Assembly (NCBI GenBank): GCA_031002005.1
Contig: CM061919.1
Coordinates: 32,081,088-32,145,087 of the forward strand
DNA length: 64,000 nt
Source of the DNA: Vandiemenella viatica
Lineage: Eukaryota; Arthropoda; Insecta; Orthoptera; Morabidae
Direction: 5' to 3'
In this document: positions 10,660 through 21,304 of the stretch, one piece after another
Layout: each line of letters starts with the position of its first letter
How positions within the stretch are numbered: position 1 is the first letter of the stretch
Program-made: the position numbers and the translations under genes
The notes under the pieces: model-generated
Databases searched by the model: none
What the model was told of the DNA's origin: nothing
The model's input: the letters and a program-made list of their open reading frames with translations, nothing else

Positions 10660-11210
10660 CATTTGTGGTAATTCAGGGGACTCTACGATAACCCTTGATG
10701 ATGGATTCTTATGTAACTCGAAGACAAAAATTAAAAGTAATTTATATATATATATATCTCACTTAGTTCTCGAGATATCGTATCTCAAAATTCGACGTGG
10801 TTAGTTGAAATGCGACCTGGACCAGAAGATAAATTTATCATATCCAAGTTTGATGAATTCGTATGAAACTCGTCCAAACAAACCGAAAATAAAGAATTTA
10901 TTTTTCTGATATCTCAAGTGAAGAGGTTAGGATTAGATCCGGCCTGGACCAGAAAAGAAATCCATCAAATCCACTATGTCTATATGGTGAAAATGTACTT
11001 TCAATGTTTTATTTTGTTCCTAATGGTTGTTGTTAGGTTCAAATACGGCCTGGACCAGAAGAATCGTCGCCAAAATCACAAGGAATTATATCTATAGCCT
11101 ACCTGATTTAAGAACATTTATTCTTTATTTTCGATGTGTTTCCTATAAGAATTCATCATCAGATTGTGACGTCATGGTAATGATAGAACATCATCAGTGC
11201 TAAATTCATT
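10660..11210. repeat. Dispersed non-coding repeat with ATGCGACCTGGACC motif
   Basis: Three spaced copies of a phrase like AATGCGACCTGGACCAGAAG occur at about 10808, 10944 and 11045, each preceded by GTTAG or GTTAGGTT. The segments between share pieces with 1735-2160, for example ATTCTTATGTAACT and ATATCTCACTTAGTTCT. No protein is visible. It may be the worn interior of a non-autonomous element. Confidence 0.45.
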
Positions 11211-11955
11211 CACTCCGATAAAACTATGCTAATACCTCGCTTGGTAGTATTTATTGACAAATTAACAACCACTTTTTACGGTGAAAAAGTAAACGATGGT
11301 TATTTTATAACTGGTACCGGTAATATTATTTTCAAAGAAGTTTCTGTAAAGTATCACTTCAGACAAAACCAATGATAAATTTTTAATTATCTTCCTTTTT
11401 AAGTGTTTTACAATTAAACAGTGCTAATATTTCCACGGGTCAGCCAGTATACAAGAAGTAAGAACTCTTCGTTGAAATATTTATGGGGATACGTTACCCA
11501 TATAAACAATATCGTAGTCTACGATTTGTAAGACGAAACTCAATAAACAACACATACACATATGCACGTTATATTAAAATAACAAATCAATGCGAATGTT
11601 AATAATACTTCCAGCTTGGCGGCAATATAGTCACCGTATTTAGCACGCCTCGCCAACGGTGTACTCTAGAGATGGGTCACAAATAACTAAGCGGCTACAA
11701 ATAACCGTTATTTTAAAAACGCCGTTTAGAAAGTAGCGGCCAAAACGATAACTGGAGTTATTCAAATAACGGTCAGCACCAGAGAAAATGTCAGCACTTC
11801 CCTCTCTGACAGCGATGTAATTGTTCGTCGACCGCCCGCTACGAGTGCATCAGTCACCGCTTATTGCCTCTCTCACCGTTATTAATTGCAATAAATACCA
11901 CTAGATGACACTACCATCGCAAAATAATAGTTATTAACTACGATAGCGATCACCG

Positions 11956-11961
<6 letters not shown>

Positions 11962-12016
<55 letters not shown>

Positions 12017-12204
12017 GGCATTCGGTAACGGAGGCCATACAGCCAGCTCAATGTGTATTTTTTTCCAATGTATGGACGCCACAGGACGGACAAGACTTTC
12101 ACACAGACACACAACACTTAACATCCATGCCCGCGGCCGGATTCGAACCGGCGGCCTTCGGCACGTGGAGCTAGCACTCTAGCCCCTACGCTACCGAGGC
12201 CGGC
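11962..12204 (-). mobile_element. tRNA-derived SINE (full)
   Basis: Read on the minus strand, it begins with a tRNA-like head: an A-box-like TAGCGTAGGGG and a perfect B box GGTTCGAATCC. A unique body follows (CCGCGGGCATGGATGTTAAG...), then a long poly(A), seen here as about 55 T from 11957. CACCGCTTTTT at 11951-11961 and 12205-12215 is the target duplication. Transcription would be by RNA polymerase III. Confidence 0.85.
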
Positions 12205-12499
12205 CACCGCTTTTTCCAACCTCTAACCATTATTAACTGCGATAGCGCCCAACAGATGTCGCTACTGCTGACGACGTTAAATACTACTTTGCAGGTGTTA
12301 TTTGCTATAGTGTCCAAAATTTATCATCTCTCTACGACTTAGTGACCATTAAACTGGTTTTCAGCATCCATCCTTCCATCAAAAACCACTTGATTATGCT
12401 TTTTGTTACAGCTGTGTACATGTGTTATATCGTCTTTTCCAGTTGAAGGCGTTATTAACTTCGATAGCGATCACTAGAGGACACCACCTATGTAAACAG

Positions 12500-12662
12500 A
12501 TTTTATTTTATTAATGGCATTTGGCAACGGAGGCCATACAGCCAGCTCAAGGTAATTATAATTGCTTTCAGTGTATGGACCCCACAGGACGGACAGGACA
12601 TTCACACAGACACACAACACTTAACATCCATGCCCGCGGCCGGATTCGAACCGGCCGCCTTC
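12500..12662 (-). mobile_element. Same SINE family, 5'-truncated
   Basis: The body and the B box match the copy at 11962-12204, but the head stops just after the B-box region. GTAAACAG at 12492-12499 and 12663-12670 is the target duplication. The tail is TTTTATTTTATT on the plus strand. Confidence 0.85.
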
Positions 12663-13684
12663 GTAAACAGCTTTTTAATACCTTTAACAGTTATTAACTG
12701 CGATAGCTACCAGCTGATGGAGAAACCATCGAAAAGCGCTAGTGTTTCCACAAGTCAATTAGTTTAAAACAGCAAATCATATTTACATTTCAAATTACTT
12801 TTATGTACGTCTGAACAACATATTTAAATTGCAGCTGGTCTGTTATTGGGACACATTTACAACATATGTAAAGTACGCTATACATATAACTATAGCCACA
12901 CAAAACTTAATGCGAATTAATAGCCAGACTGACAAAATTGTTTACTTTCAGCAAAGTTAATCTTCTGTATTTGTTGCATATATTCATAAAAACTCATACT
13001 ACAAATTCATTAGTTTCAAACAGAAAAATATATTAACACGTAATCAAAACTGCCCACTTTGCATTTTTTTTTTTTTTTTTTTTTTTTATTCGTACGTCCG
13101 TAAATCACGTTATACACAAACCGCTAAAGCTGGTCGTGTTAAAATTCTATATTAATTTATCAAGGAATCACTGCGACTTATTAAACAAATACATAAACAC
13201 AAGTCGAAGGCGTATATAAAGTCTCTGACAGTTACTATGGAAGCCGCTTATTTGAAAGCCGCTATTCGTGAGGTATCGTTAAACGCTAAATAACGCTAAT
13301 AAGCGGCTTTTCGTGACGTCAGGGCCGCTATATTCGTCACATCCGGTTATTTGACATTTCCGGCTTTTTTCAACAAGAGAAGAGCGTTTCTGAGCAGAGA
13401 TTTTAGTAGCGTCACCACAGATATTACTTCAGAACAAAATAACTATACGTTATTTCTAACGGTTAAAAAAAGCGGTTAGATAAAAGAAGCAATAACTGAA
13501 TAACGTATTACTGGAAAAAAGCTGTTTTGGCCATCTCTAGTGTACTCTCTATCTCTCTGGTTGTTTTTATCGTTGCCCCGGTTATGGTCAGCGAGCATCG
13601 TTGATACTGCGACGGAACTGCACTGACAACTGTTAATGTAACGATGTGTTTCCGCCACACCAGCCCCCCACGGATTTGATGAGG

Positions 13685-16090
13685 CTACGGCTGAAGATGT
13701 TTGGGGAACTTTACCCGGTGACCGGATCTTGTGGTTCTCGGGTTGTCCGTTGTATCGTGATCTGTAGTTTTCTTTGCTTTGCTGATTGACATACAAGGTG
13801 GTTCTGTCACAGCACTACGTTCGATATTAGGACAATCGTCATTGAGCAGAAAGGTAGGTTTCACTCTTTCTATGCTGACACATACTGGTTTATCCTTGTT
13901 CAAAACAGTTAAAGTTCTGTCCTGGCGATCTAACACGCGGTGTGGGCCAGTGTATGGTGGCTGCAGGGCACCACGTACCGAATCATCCCGAAGATACACG
14001 TGAGTGCACGTTTCGAGGTCCTTGAAAACAAAGGTCGAACTGTGACCATGTCTGGTGGCTGGTGTTGGACGTAGTCTGCGCATTTGTTGCCGAGGTCTTC
14101 TTTGTAGGTACTACGAATACCGAGAAGAACGATGGGAAGGGCTTGCAGCCAGGATATACCGGGATGGCACATAATAGCTGCTTTGAGTTTACGATGGAAT
14201 CTCTCCACCATGCCATTGGAGCAGGGGTGCCAGGCAGTGGTGCGGGTTCTTAGCGTTCCAGTCAAGAGACCCAGGTTCCGGAGCAGTACAGATTCAAACT
14301 GCCTGCCTTGGTCGGTGGTAATACGTAGAGGTGATCCAAATCGTGAAATCCAGCATGCTACGAATGCGTTGGCCACGTCCTCTGCAGTGATGCGTTCTAA
14401 AGGCCAGACCTATGGCCAACGAGTAAATCTATCGATTACTGTTAAGAAATAACGATAGTTTCCTGACGCTGGAAGTGGTCCGATTATGTCCAAATGAACA
14501 TGTTGAAACCGGGCAGATGGCATTGTAAAGTTTCCGACTGGTGCGTTCGTGTGACGCGTAACTTTGGCGCGCTGACAATCTTGACAGGCTCGGACCCATG
14601 CGCGGCAATCTTTCGCCATGTTAGGCCAGACGAAACGTTCTGATACCAAACGAGTGGTAGCTCTGGCGCCGGGATGACTCAGGCCGTGAACGGACGAAAA
14701 AGCTGCTTTTCGGAATGATGTGGTGATAAAGGGCCTGGGTTTTCCGGTTGAGGTGTTACAGAAGAGGATAGTGGTACTGCCAGGTACTGGGACTTGCTCC
14801 AAGCGAAGTGATATTTCGCCATCGATGAAAGAACGGATTTCTTGATCGTCCTGAGAGTCTGCCAGAGCGGAAAAGTTCAAGTTTCTGTCTGCGATTCCGT
14901 CGACCCGGGACAGTGCGTCTGCGACTACGTTGGAAGAACCTTCAATGTGTTCAATATTGGTGGTGAACTGAGCAATGAACGATAACTGATTCAGTTGCAC
15001 AGGCGGGAGCTTGTCACGGCGTTGCCGAAACGCGTACGTAAGTGGCCTGTGATCGGTGTAAATTGTAAACTGGTGGGCTTCCAAGAAGTGCCGAAAGTGT
15101 TGGACGGCTTCGTAGATAGCGAGTAACTCGCGATAGTACGCTGGCCATTCTGATTGCTTTGGTGAAAGCTTCTTAGAAAAGAAGGCTAAAGGCTGCCACG
15201 TAGCGTTTACGTGCTGTTGTAGACAAGCCCCTACAGCTGTGTTGGAAGCATCAGTAAACAATCCTAGAGGTGCGTTGAGATCGGGATGAACTAGTAGCGT
15301 CGATTTGGCAAGGCTGGCTTTCCAGGCATTAAACGTGCTTTCCAGGTTCTGATTCCAAGGTACAGGTTGAGAGCCTCGTAGGTTGGATACTGAAGAGTGG
15401 AGAGAAGCCTGGTATTCTGCTGCTGAAGGTAGGAAACGGCGGTAAAAGTTCACCATTCCCAAAAAGCGTCTAAGTTCACGTACTGTCTGTGGAAGGGGGA
15501 AGTTTTTCAGAGCGCTGATCCGATCTGGTAGTGGTCGAGTGCCAGCGGCAGAGACTTCGTATCCTAAGAAGTTAACACTTGGAGAGGCTAAAACACTCTT
15601 ACAAGCGTTAATGAGAATCCAATAAGATGACAACCTTTGGAAAAGTGATCGCAGATGGCGCTCGTGCTCTTCAGGGCCCTTAGAGAATACCGATATGTCA
15701 TCTACATAGGCGAAGGTGACGTCTAAGCCAGATAGGACTTCATCAATGAATTGCTGAAAGGTTTGACCGGCATTTCGCAACCCGAAAGACATGAACGGAA
15801 ACTCAAAAAGTCCAAACGGTGTAATAATTGCTGTCTTTGGAATGTCGTCCGGGTTCACTGGAACCTGAGTGTAGGCTTTGACTAGGTCGACGACAGAGAA
15901 GATAGTGCATCCACGCAACTGGTGGCTGAAATCTTGGAGATGGTGAGGTGGATAACTATCTGGAATTGTCCGTGCATTGAGAGCGCGATAGTCTCCACAG
16001 CCAACCCTTGTCTTTCTTTGGTACCAGGTGAAGAGGCGAGGACCATGGTCCCTCTGAGCGGCGCGCAGTGCCCTCCATTAACATTGCTTC
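13685..16090 (-). pseudogene. Gypsy pol: reverse transcriptase, RNase H and integrase
   Basis: Reverse transcriptase starts near 16090 and becomes one 502-codon open frame at 15918-14410, with [29 protein letters not shown] and the catalytic box [10 protein letters not shown]. RNase H follows with [15 protein letters not shown] and [11 protein letters not shown]. The integrase zinc finger (HGLSHPG ... CQDCQRAK) and first catalytic Asp (HLDIIGPLP) close that frame. The second Asp (TTDQGRQFES) and Glu (NGMVERFHRKLK) lie in shifted frames at 14376-13930. The basic C-terminal tail is at 14083-13685. At least two frameshifts separate the integrase parts. Confidence 0.9.
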
Positions 16091-16093
16091 GAA

Positions 16094-16625
16094 TTATTTC
16101 TTAGCAATCTGAAGACGGTCTGGAGCGAGGCGACGAGCACGACAAGAGACAGGTGGTCCAGGTGTTGTGCGAATGAAATGTACGGTAGAGTGTTTTATTT
16201 CTCTCGGCAATCCAGGTGGGCGCGTGAGATCTGGGAAATCTCGCAATATTTCAGGAAAAACTGTAGTGGCCTTTAGTGATTTCACACTAGGTTGCTTCCA
16301 GTTAGTCGGCTGTACAGGCACTGACAATCCTGTCAAGCTGTCAATGATACGCTTGTTGTGACAATCCGGGAGCAAGTGATAATGTGCAAGAAAATCGGAG
16401 CCTATGATAGAAACAGCTATATCAGCTATTATAAATCTCCAAGATAAATCGCGCCGCAATCCGAGGTTCAGCTTGAGAAACAAAGTGCCATAGGTATGAA
16501 CTTGCCGCTACAAGTTCATATTTGTTGCGTTTATGACGCCCTTTTAGAAAATATTTCGGGAAACAGCATAAATCAGAACCAGTATCGATAAAAAATTTAT
16601 GTCTGCTATTTCTGTCAAAAGACAA
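16094..16625 (-). pseudogene. Gypsy aspartic protease region
   Basis: FFIDTGSDLCCFP near 16590 is the catalytic DTG motif of a retropepsin, and SIIGSDFLAHYHLLPD near 16390 is the conserved C-terminal strand. The two lie in different frames (16625-16422 and 16483-16094), so there is a frameshift inside the domain. The connector after it leads toward reverse transcriptase. Confidence 0.85.
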
Positions 16626-16664
16626 AAAGGCGGTTACCTCCTGTTGGGCAGCCGTCTACCGCCA

Positions 16665-17539
16665 TCACTGGCTGCCGTTGGGGTTTAACTGAAAGTTACA
16701 TGGTTGTTGGCATTTGCGAGCTTGGCCGTGAAAACGGCGGTGGTACCAGCAAACCTGAGAGGTGTCAGTACGCGGCGAAGAATCACGGCTGTTGTGAGCG
16801 TGCCGCGACTTCGGGGGCTGGCTTCGAGAACGAGAACGTGTGCGAAACGAGGCTTGCAATGTAGCCAACTGCTGCGAAAGTTCTTCTATGCGCTTTGCAA
16901 GCTGACTTACCTCGGTATTAGCAGGTAACATGCCGATAGCATTAACATCGGCGTGCAGAGCAGGTGTTCCATAATTTTGTCGGCTAGTATTGCAACTTTG
17001 TCTAGTGGTGTGTCAGCTTGAGTTTGCAAGATAGCTTGTACCTGTGACGGTAGGCGCTGGATCCATAATTGCCGGAGGAGATTATCTTGCACTTGAGTGG
17101 CACCAGCTAGTGATCTTAAGTGGGATGGTTTTCGGTCACCAAGCTCTTCCTCCATTAACAGCTGGCGAACTCTCTGCTCTTCTGATACAGATAGGCGACG
17201 AATTAACTCGTTACGCAAGTGTTCATATGCATTTTCAGGAGGTGGATTTATTATAATATCTTCCATTTCGGCCGCATAGCGGCTGTCCAGATGTGAAATT
17301 ATATAGGCGTACTTCGTCAAATCTTGCGTAATGCCCGCGATGCCAAATTGTGCTTCTGCCTGTGTAAACCACAATGCCGGTTTGTCCGGCCAGAAAACTG
17401 GTAATTTCACGGCAAGACGGTTAACAGATGTGCCAACCTGCGACACTGTAGATTGCGAGGGTTGCTGTTGAAGCATTTGCTTTCGCAGAATGTGATTTTG
17501 CTCCTGTAGCTGGCGTAGTTGTTCTTGAAGTTGGTCCAT
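16665..17539 (-). pseudogene. Gypsy Gag with CHCC zinc knuckle
   Basis: The ATG lies 26 bases past the primer site. A Gln-rich coiled start (MDQLQEQLRQLQEQ) leads to the capsid-like VKLPVFWPDKPALWFTQAEA, which is typical of CsRn1-type Gag. After a frameshift near 16970, an Arg-Ser-rich stretch precedes CWYHRRFHGQARKCQQPC, a Cys-His-Cys-Cys knuckle characteristic of this lineage in place of the usual CCHC. Gag forms the particle that carries the RNA. Confidence 0.85.
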
Positions 17540-17565
17540 TATTCAAAAGAGTTCGGGTTTTTCGT

Positions 17566-17579
17566 CGTCGGGGTCACCA
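17566..17579 (-). other. Primer binding site for tRNA-Trp
   Basis: On the minus strand the two bases after the 5' LTR are AT, followed by TGGTGACCCCGACG. This is the complement of the 3' end of animal tRNA-Trp including CCA. CsRn1-type elements are known to use this primer. Confidence 0.85.
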
Positions 17580-17581
17580 AT

Positions 17582-17927
17582 TATGGGGATACGTTACCCA
17601 TATAAACAATATCGTAGTCTACGATTTGTAAGACGAAACTCTTATCATGTCTTTAATGCAACCAATAAACAACACAAACACATATGCACGTTACATTAAA
17701 ATAACAAATCAATGCGAATGTTAATAATACGTCCAGCTTGGCGGCAATGTAGTCTCCGTATTTAGCACGCCTCGCCAACGGTGTACTCTCTCTCTCTCTC
17801 TCTCTGGTTGTTTTTATCGTTGCCCCGGTTATGGTCAGCGAGCATCGTTGATACTGCGTTAGCAGCCGCCGCGACAACGACGGAACTGCGCTGAAAACTG
17901 TTAATGTAACGATGTGTTTCCGCCACA
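17582..17927 (-). repeat. 5' LTR of the CsRn1-like element
   Basis: 346 bases. In the element's orientation it begins TGTGGCGGAAACAC and ends CCCCATA. It includes a CT microsatellite (about 17789-17808). Followed by TATT at 17928, the target duplication. Confidence 0.9.
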
Positions 17928-18027
17928 TATTCTTTGAAATCAATGAGAAATTATTTGTAGGCTTTCTTGTACCTGAATTGTCAATGAGATGGCGCTAGTG
18001 CCAATTTCGAGATACCGAGTGAAAAAA
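17928..18027. other. Short flank between LTR element and truncated LINE
   Basis: About 100 unassigned bases. The LINE homology stops at about 18028, and the sequence GGCGCTAGTGCCAATTTCG follows. I see no poly(A) or repeat that would explain the LINE's missing 3' half. Confidence 0.4.
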
Positions 18028-19221
18028 TCTGAAGTTTTTCTCAAAGACGTCAGCTAATGCATTGGCCTTTTCCTCTGGGGTGACAGCTAGGCCTCTTTCA
18101 CCTTGCAGTGGAGGGATTCGCTGCCTTCGCCTGGTTAGTTTTCTTGTTTGCTGCCACAGAGTCCCGTCCTCCGGGCGGAGCATAGATATTCTTGCCTCCC
18201 ACTGCTGATTCCGGTGCAGTATCAGGGAAGCTTTGACCTCTCTTTGTAAACGATTTAGCAGTTTTCTAGTTTCTGGTCTTCTGGTTAGTTTCCGCTCTTT
18301 AGCAATCCGGTTTTTATGCCGGATTTGCGCTAGTAAGTGAAGGGGAAGTTGTAGAGTAGGTGCTGGTCTGGGTACCCTGACTGGTGTAGAGGCTGCGGTT
18401 GCTTCTTTGACTGCAGTCTCAAAGGACTGAAGGGCGTCGTCGATGTTATAGATTTCAGTTGGGTCAGCTAGTTTATCCTGGAGAATCTCCTGGTAGCGCC
18501 TCCAGTTAGTTTTGTGGTAGGCAGGAGATGGGTCAATATGATTTTGCCAGGGTCCGACCTCAACCTCGGCCATGACCGGGCAATGATCAGAAGAGAGTCT
18601 GTTTATGACTGAGGTGGCGACGTACCCCTGGATGCCCTTTGTAATAAATACGTCGAGTACATCGGGTGTGTTGCCATTTCTCGGGTAGTGTGTGGGCTCC
18701 TCTGGCGCCCAAACGCACATATTGAGTCTGTTTGACAGACGCCTCAATGCTAAACCCGCCGTGTTGTTATGCCTACTGTTCCAGTCAGAGTGTTTAGCAT
18801 TGAGGTCACCGCCAATCAGGAGTTTGCCGCTGATGTCCGCTAGGGCCATGAAGTCTGCTTCTTCGAGGTATCGTCGAGGAGGCCGGTAGCACGAGATGAC
18901 AGTTAGCTTCCCGCTGGCAGTAGCCAATTCAACCCCGACGGCTTCCATCTGCTGAAGAGGTGGTAGTAAAACTTCGTGGTGTGGAATACTCCGTTTGATG
19001 TAAACCGCGACTCCGCCGCCTGCAGTGGGTCTGTCTCGGCGGTAACATCTGTAATTAGCTACCGCTGCTCGCAGCCCAGGTTTCAAAAAGGTTTTTGATA
19101 CCATGCATATGGCAATGTCTTGGTCTCGGAGAAATTGTCTGAACTCTAGTAGTTGACTGAACATGCTGTTTGCTTTCCAAACGCAGAATGACAGAGAGTA
19201 GATTTGTGGCTGCCTATCCAT
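17995..19221 (-). pseudogene. Jockey-like ORF2, endonuclease and linker only
   Basis: The 408-codon frame opens MDRQPQIYSLSFCVWKANSM (WNANG becomes WKANS). It continues with YRCYRRDRPTAGGGVAVYIK, ISCYRPPRRY, LLIGGDLNAKHSDWNSR, TPDVLDVFITKG and LSSDHCPVMAEVE, a full APE endonuclease with the GGDLNAKHSDWN and SDH catalytic motifs. The linker RHKNRIAKE ... EEKANALADVFEKNF follows, then unrelated codons to a stop. The expected reverse transcriptase is absent. The endonuclease frame itself has no internal stops. Confidence 0.85.
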
Positions 19222-21079
19222 TGTGGTTGCATTGAGCGCACTTAGGGACAGCGAGAGCGGTAGTAATTGCGCCGGTCATTTTCTCCAGCTGCTCAGAAAG
19301 GAGGTTTATCATCTTTAGGGCAGACTCCAGCATATTTGTAAGTTTGTCCAGTTTGTCTTGAGCATCGCGGTCGGTTTCGCCTGAGGTTCTTCTCTGTTGG
19401 GAGGCGGAGAGGTGACTGGGAGGTGGCTCAGTGGATGAGGTTAACCGCTCTGAAGTCTTTGTGGCAGGCGGGTAATTGCACTCGGTAGAGGCAATATGTT
19501 CTTTGCCTGAGCTGTGGCCGTCCTCTCCGGTCGGTGGTTGTTGTCTATTTGAGTTGTTAGACCCAACTTTTCTCTTCCTTCTCTGGCGCGACTGGGACTT
19601 CGTCCTCGCCTCGCTACTGAGGGTTTGTTCCTGTCGAGTTGTATAAAGGTTGTCCTGATTTACTGAGGATAGAGCCTGTTCTTGCCTCTCTATACCGTCA
19701 GCTGATAGAGTATGGTTTGGGGGCTTTTCCTGTGTGGCTGAGATTCCTTTGATGCGGTCTCTAGCTCTCTTGAAAGCCGGACAGCCCTTGTAACTGGCCA
19801 CGTGTCCTCCTCCACAGTTAGAGCACTTGGCGGTGTCTCGTCCCTTCTGAGTTGTACATTTGGTGGAGTCGTGCTGGCCGGCGCACTTCACGCAGACCGG
19901 GGGCATTTTGCAGTTCTTGGACACGTGACCGAAACGTTGGCAATTGTAACATTGCGTAGGTCTGGTAGTGGCCCTGAGTTTTTCGACTGTTACTTTGAGG
20001 TGACAAATTCTCTCTACCCCAAAGATAGTTCTGTTTTCCTGGCAATCCGCGAGGGTCACCAAGAATAGAGGCATTAAAATGTTGCTGCCTGGGCGACGAA
20101 GTTGGGCCCCCGTTTGAACAGTAAAGCCCATCTCTGATAGTTCTTCTTTGAGATCTTCAGTGGGCAAGGTTCTAGGGATGCCCCTGAAGACTACCTTGAG
20201 TAGTGGGACTTCTCCAATGGGATACGTGTAATATGGGATATTGCTGTCCTGCAACATCCCTGTGGCGGCAGTGTAGTCTTGTACCGTAGTGAAGGTAAAC
20301 TTAATCTTATCCCCACCAGCCGTTTTGGCAGCGAAAGAGTTCTTCACAACGGCTTGAACCTTATCGTGGAGTGCCTTGTAACTGTGCTCGAATTGCACCA
20401 CGATAGGGGGAATGTGTGCTGATCTCTGCACTGGTGGAGCTGGTTCATCCTGCAGTGGTTGGAATTTGTTACTGGTTTCAACTATGTTGGGGTCCAGCGC
20501 TACTGGAGGTTTACTGGTATATTTGGGAAACACAAAGCCATCTTCGTCAACTTGCCGGTGAGGTTGTTTCCCAGATCGACTAGCAGAATATCCCGGTTTC
20601 CGCGCGGGTGGTGTGTCAGTTAGTCAGTCAGTCGCCTCCTTCCTCTTCTTCAGCGTCTTCCTGTCCTTGCTAGCAACGTTCCTCTGCAGCTGCTTAGTGC
20701 AGACACTGATGGTGGTCGGCGTGCCCTCAACAGTGGGGCCACCCGCTGGCTGTATGTCCCTTCTCGGATGTTTGGTAGTTTGTGCGGCAAGAGGCGATAT
20801 ACGCCTCTTTGCTACGCGTGGTTCACCCCGTCCATGGGGGGGCTGGGGCGTCAGCATGGGACTTGATGTGTCCTTCCTCACGTCCGGGTTCTGACTATTC
20901 GTCACTTCCGTCTCGTTCTCGTTTTCTTCTGGAGAGGTTGAGGGCGGAGAGTTGATGAGGTTGTCAGACGCCGACGATAGGTTCACTTCCATCTCGTTGT
21001 CCTCCAGTGAGGGCGAGCATGGGGAGTCGCTGTAGACTTCGGGGGCCGAAGCGCAAGAAGTGCCAATCAAATCAGACAT
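19214..21079 (-). pseudogene. Jockey-like ORF1 with zinc knuckles, one frameshift
   Basis: The frame starts MSDLIGTSCASAPEV at 21079 and reaches a stop at 20624. It continues in a second frame through 20533-19214. The second part has a PRE_C2HC-like domain ending VTVEKLRATTRPTQCYNCQR. Knuckles follow: CYNCQRFGHVSKNC, CVKCAGQHDSTKC and CSNCGGGHVASYKGC. After a Ser/Arg-rich region comes a heptad-like stretch (LDKLTNMLESALKMINLLSE) that could be a coiled coil. The last codons overlap the ORF2 start (ATGGATAG). Confidence 0.85.
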
Positions 21080-21110
21080 TATTGAGGTATAAGGCCTAAA
21101 GGGAGTGTTG

Positions 21111-21200
21111 TTCCGGTCCGTTGTTGTCACCGTAAGGTTGCCCGAACCGGAAACAACCCTATAAACTTGCACCAGGGGGTTCCACTCCCGCAGGAGTGGG
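21111..21200 (-). other. 5' leader of Jockey-like copy B with two hairpins
   Basis: CCACTCC (21183-21189) pairs with GGAGTGG (21194-21200) around a 4-base loop. TTCCGGTCCG (21111-21120) pairs with CGAACCGGAA (21143-21152), ten pairs with one position that becomes U-G in the minus-strand RNA, enclosing a 22-base loop. That loop matches the copy A loop at 17 of 22 positions by hand count, while the stems differ. Between the hairpins both copies share CCCCCTGGTG and AGGGTTGT. Confidence 0.65.
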
Positions 21201-21304
21201 CCGTGTGGCGGTAAAAACCCTATTAGCTCGGAAGGGGTGGGCAAAGGATATGCCCAAAGAAGAAGAAGAAGCAGCTCACTGTATTCTTCACTGGAGCAAA
21301 ACAG

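Larger units (their letters stand above)
11667..13539. mobile_element. Non-autonomous hAT element in the LTR
   Basis: Ends are TAGAGATGG at 11667 and its inverse CCATCTCTA at 13531-13539. GTGTACTC at 11659-11666 and 13540-13547 is the 8-bp target duplication typical of hAT. Subterminal sequence is rich in repeats of AAGCGGCT and AATAACCGTTAT. There is no transposase. It contains two SINEs and a T-run at 13066-13087. Confidence 0.85.
11482..13659 (-). repeat. 3' LTR of the CsRn1-like element, split by a hAT
   Basis: Sequence 11482-11666 and 13548-13659 matches the other LTR (17582-17927). Removing the inserted hAT and one 8-base duplication leaves about 297 bases against 346 in the 5' LTR. 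The left copy lacks 22 bases (TTATCATGTCTTTAATGCAACC, in two plausible registers) and about 21 bases of a GC-rich segment, and has a shorter CT run. A G-rich polypurine tract lies just inside it (about 13661-13672). Confidence 0.9.
11482..17927 (-). mobile_element. CsRn1-like Gypsy LTR retrotransposon with nested insertions
   Basis: On the minus strand the order is 5' LTR (17582-17927), tRNA-Trp primer site, gag, protease, reverse transcriptase, RNase H, integrase, polypurine tract, 3' LTR (11482-13659). The 4-base repeats TATT at 11478-11481 and 17928-17931 flank the whole element as a target duplication. The Gag CHCC-type knuckle and the tRNA-Trp primer site both point to the CsRn1 lineage. 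The coding region has frameshifts and the 3' LTR is split by a hAT element, so the copy is dead. Confidence 0.9.
18028..21200 (-). mobile_element. Jockey-like LINE (copy B) lacking its reverse transcriptase half
   Basis: The 5' leader, ORF1 and the first half of ORF2 are present, but homology ends at about 18028, right after the linker motif FEKNFR. LINE copies usually lose the 5' end during target-primed insertion; losing the 3' end implies a later deletion or rearrangement. The assembly gap starts 100 bases upstream of the 5' end, so an assembly artefact nearby is possible but would not explain the distal cut. It is related to copies A (3107-7675) and C (41253-43350). Confidence 0.8.

Noticed and set aside
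11882..12124. ORF with a 20-lysine run
   Set aside because: It is the poly(T)/poly(A) tail and body of a SINE read in frame.
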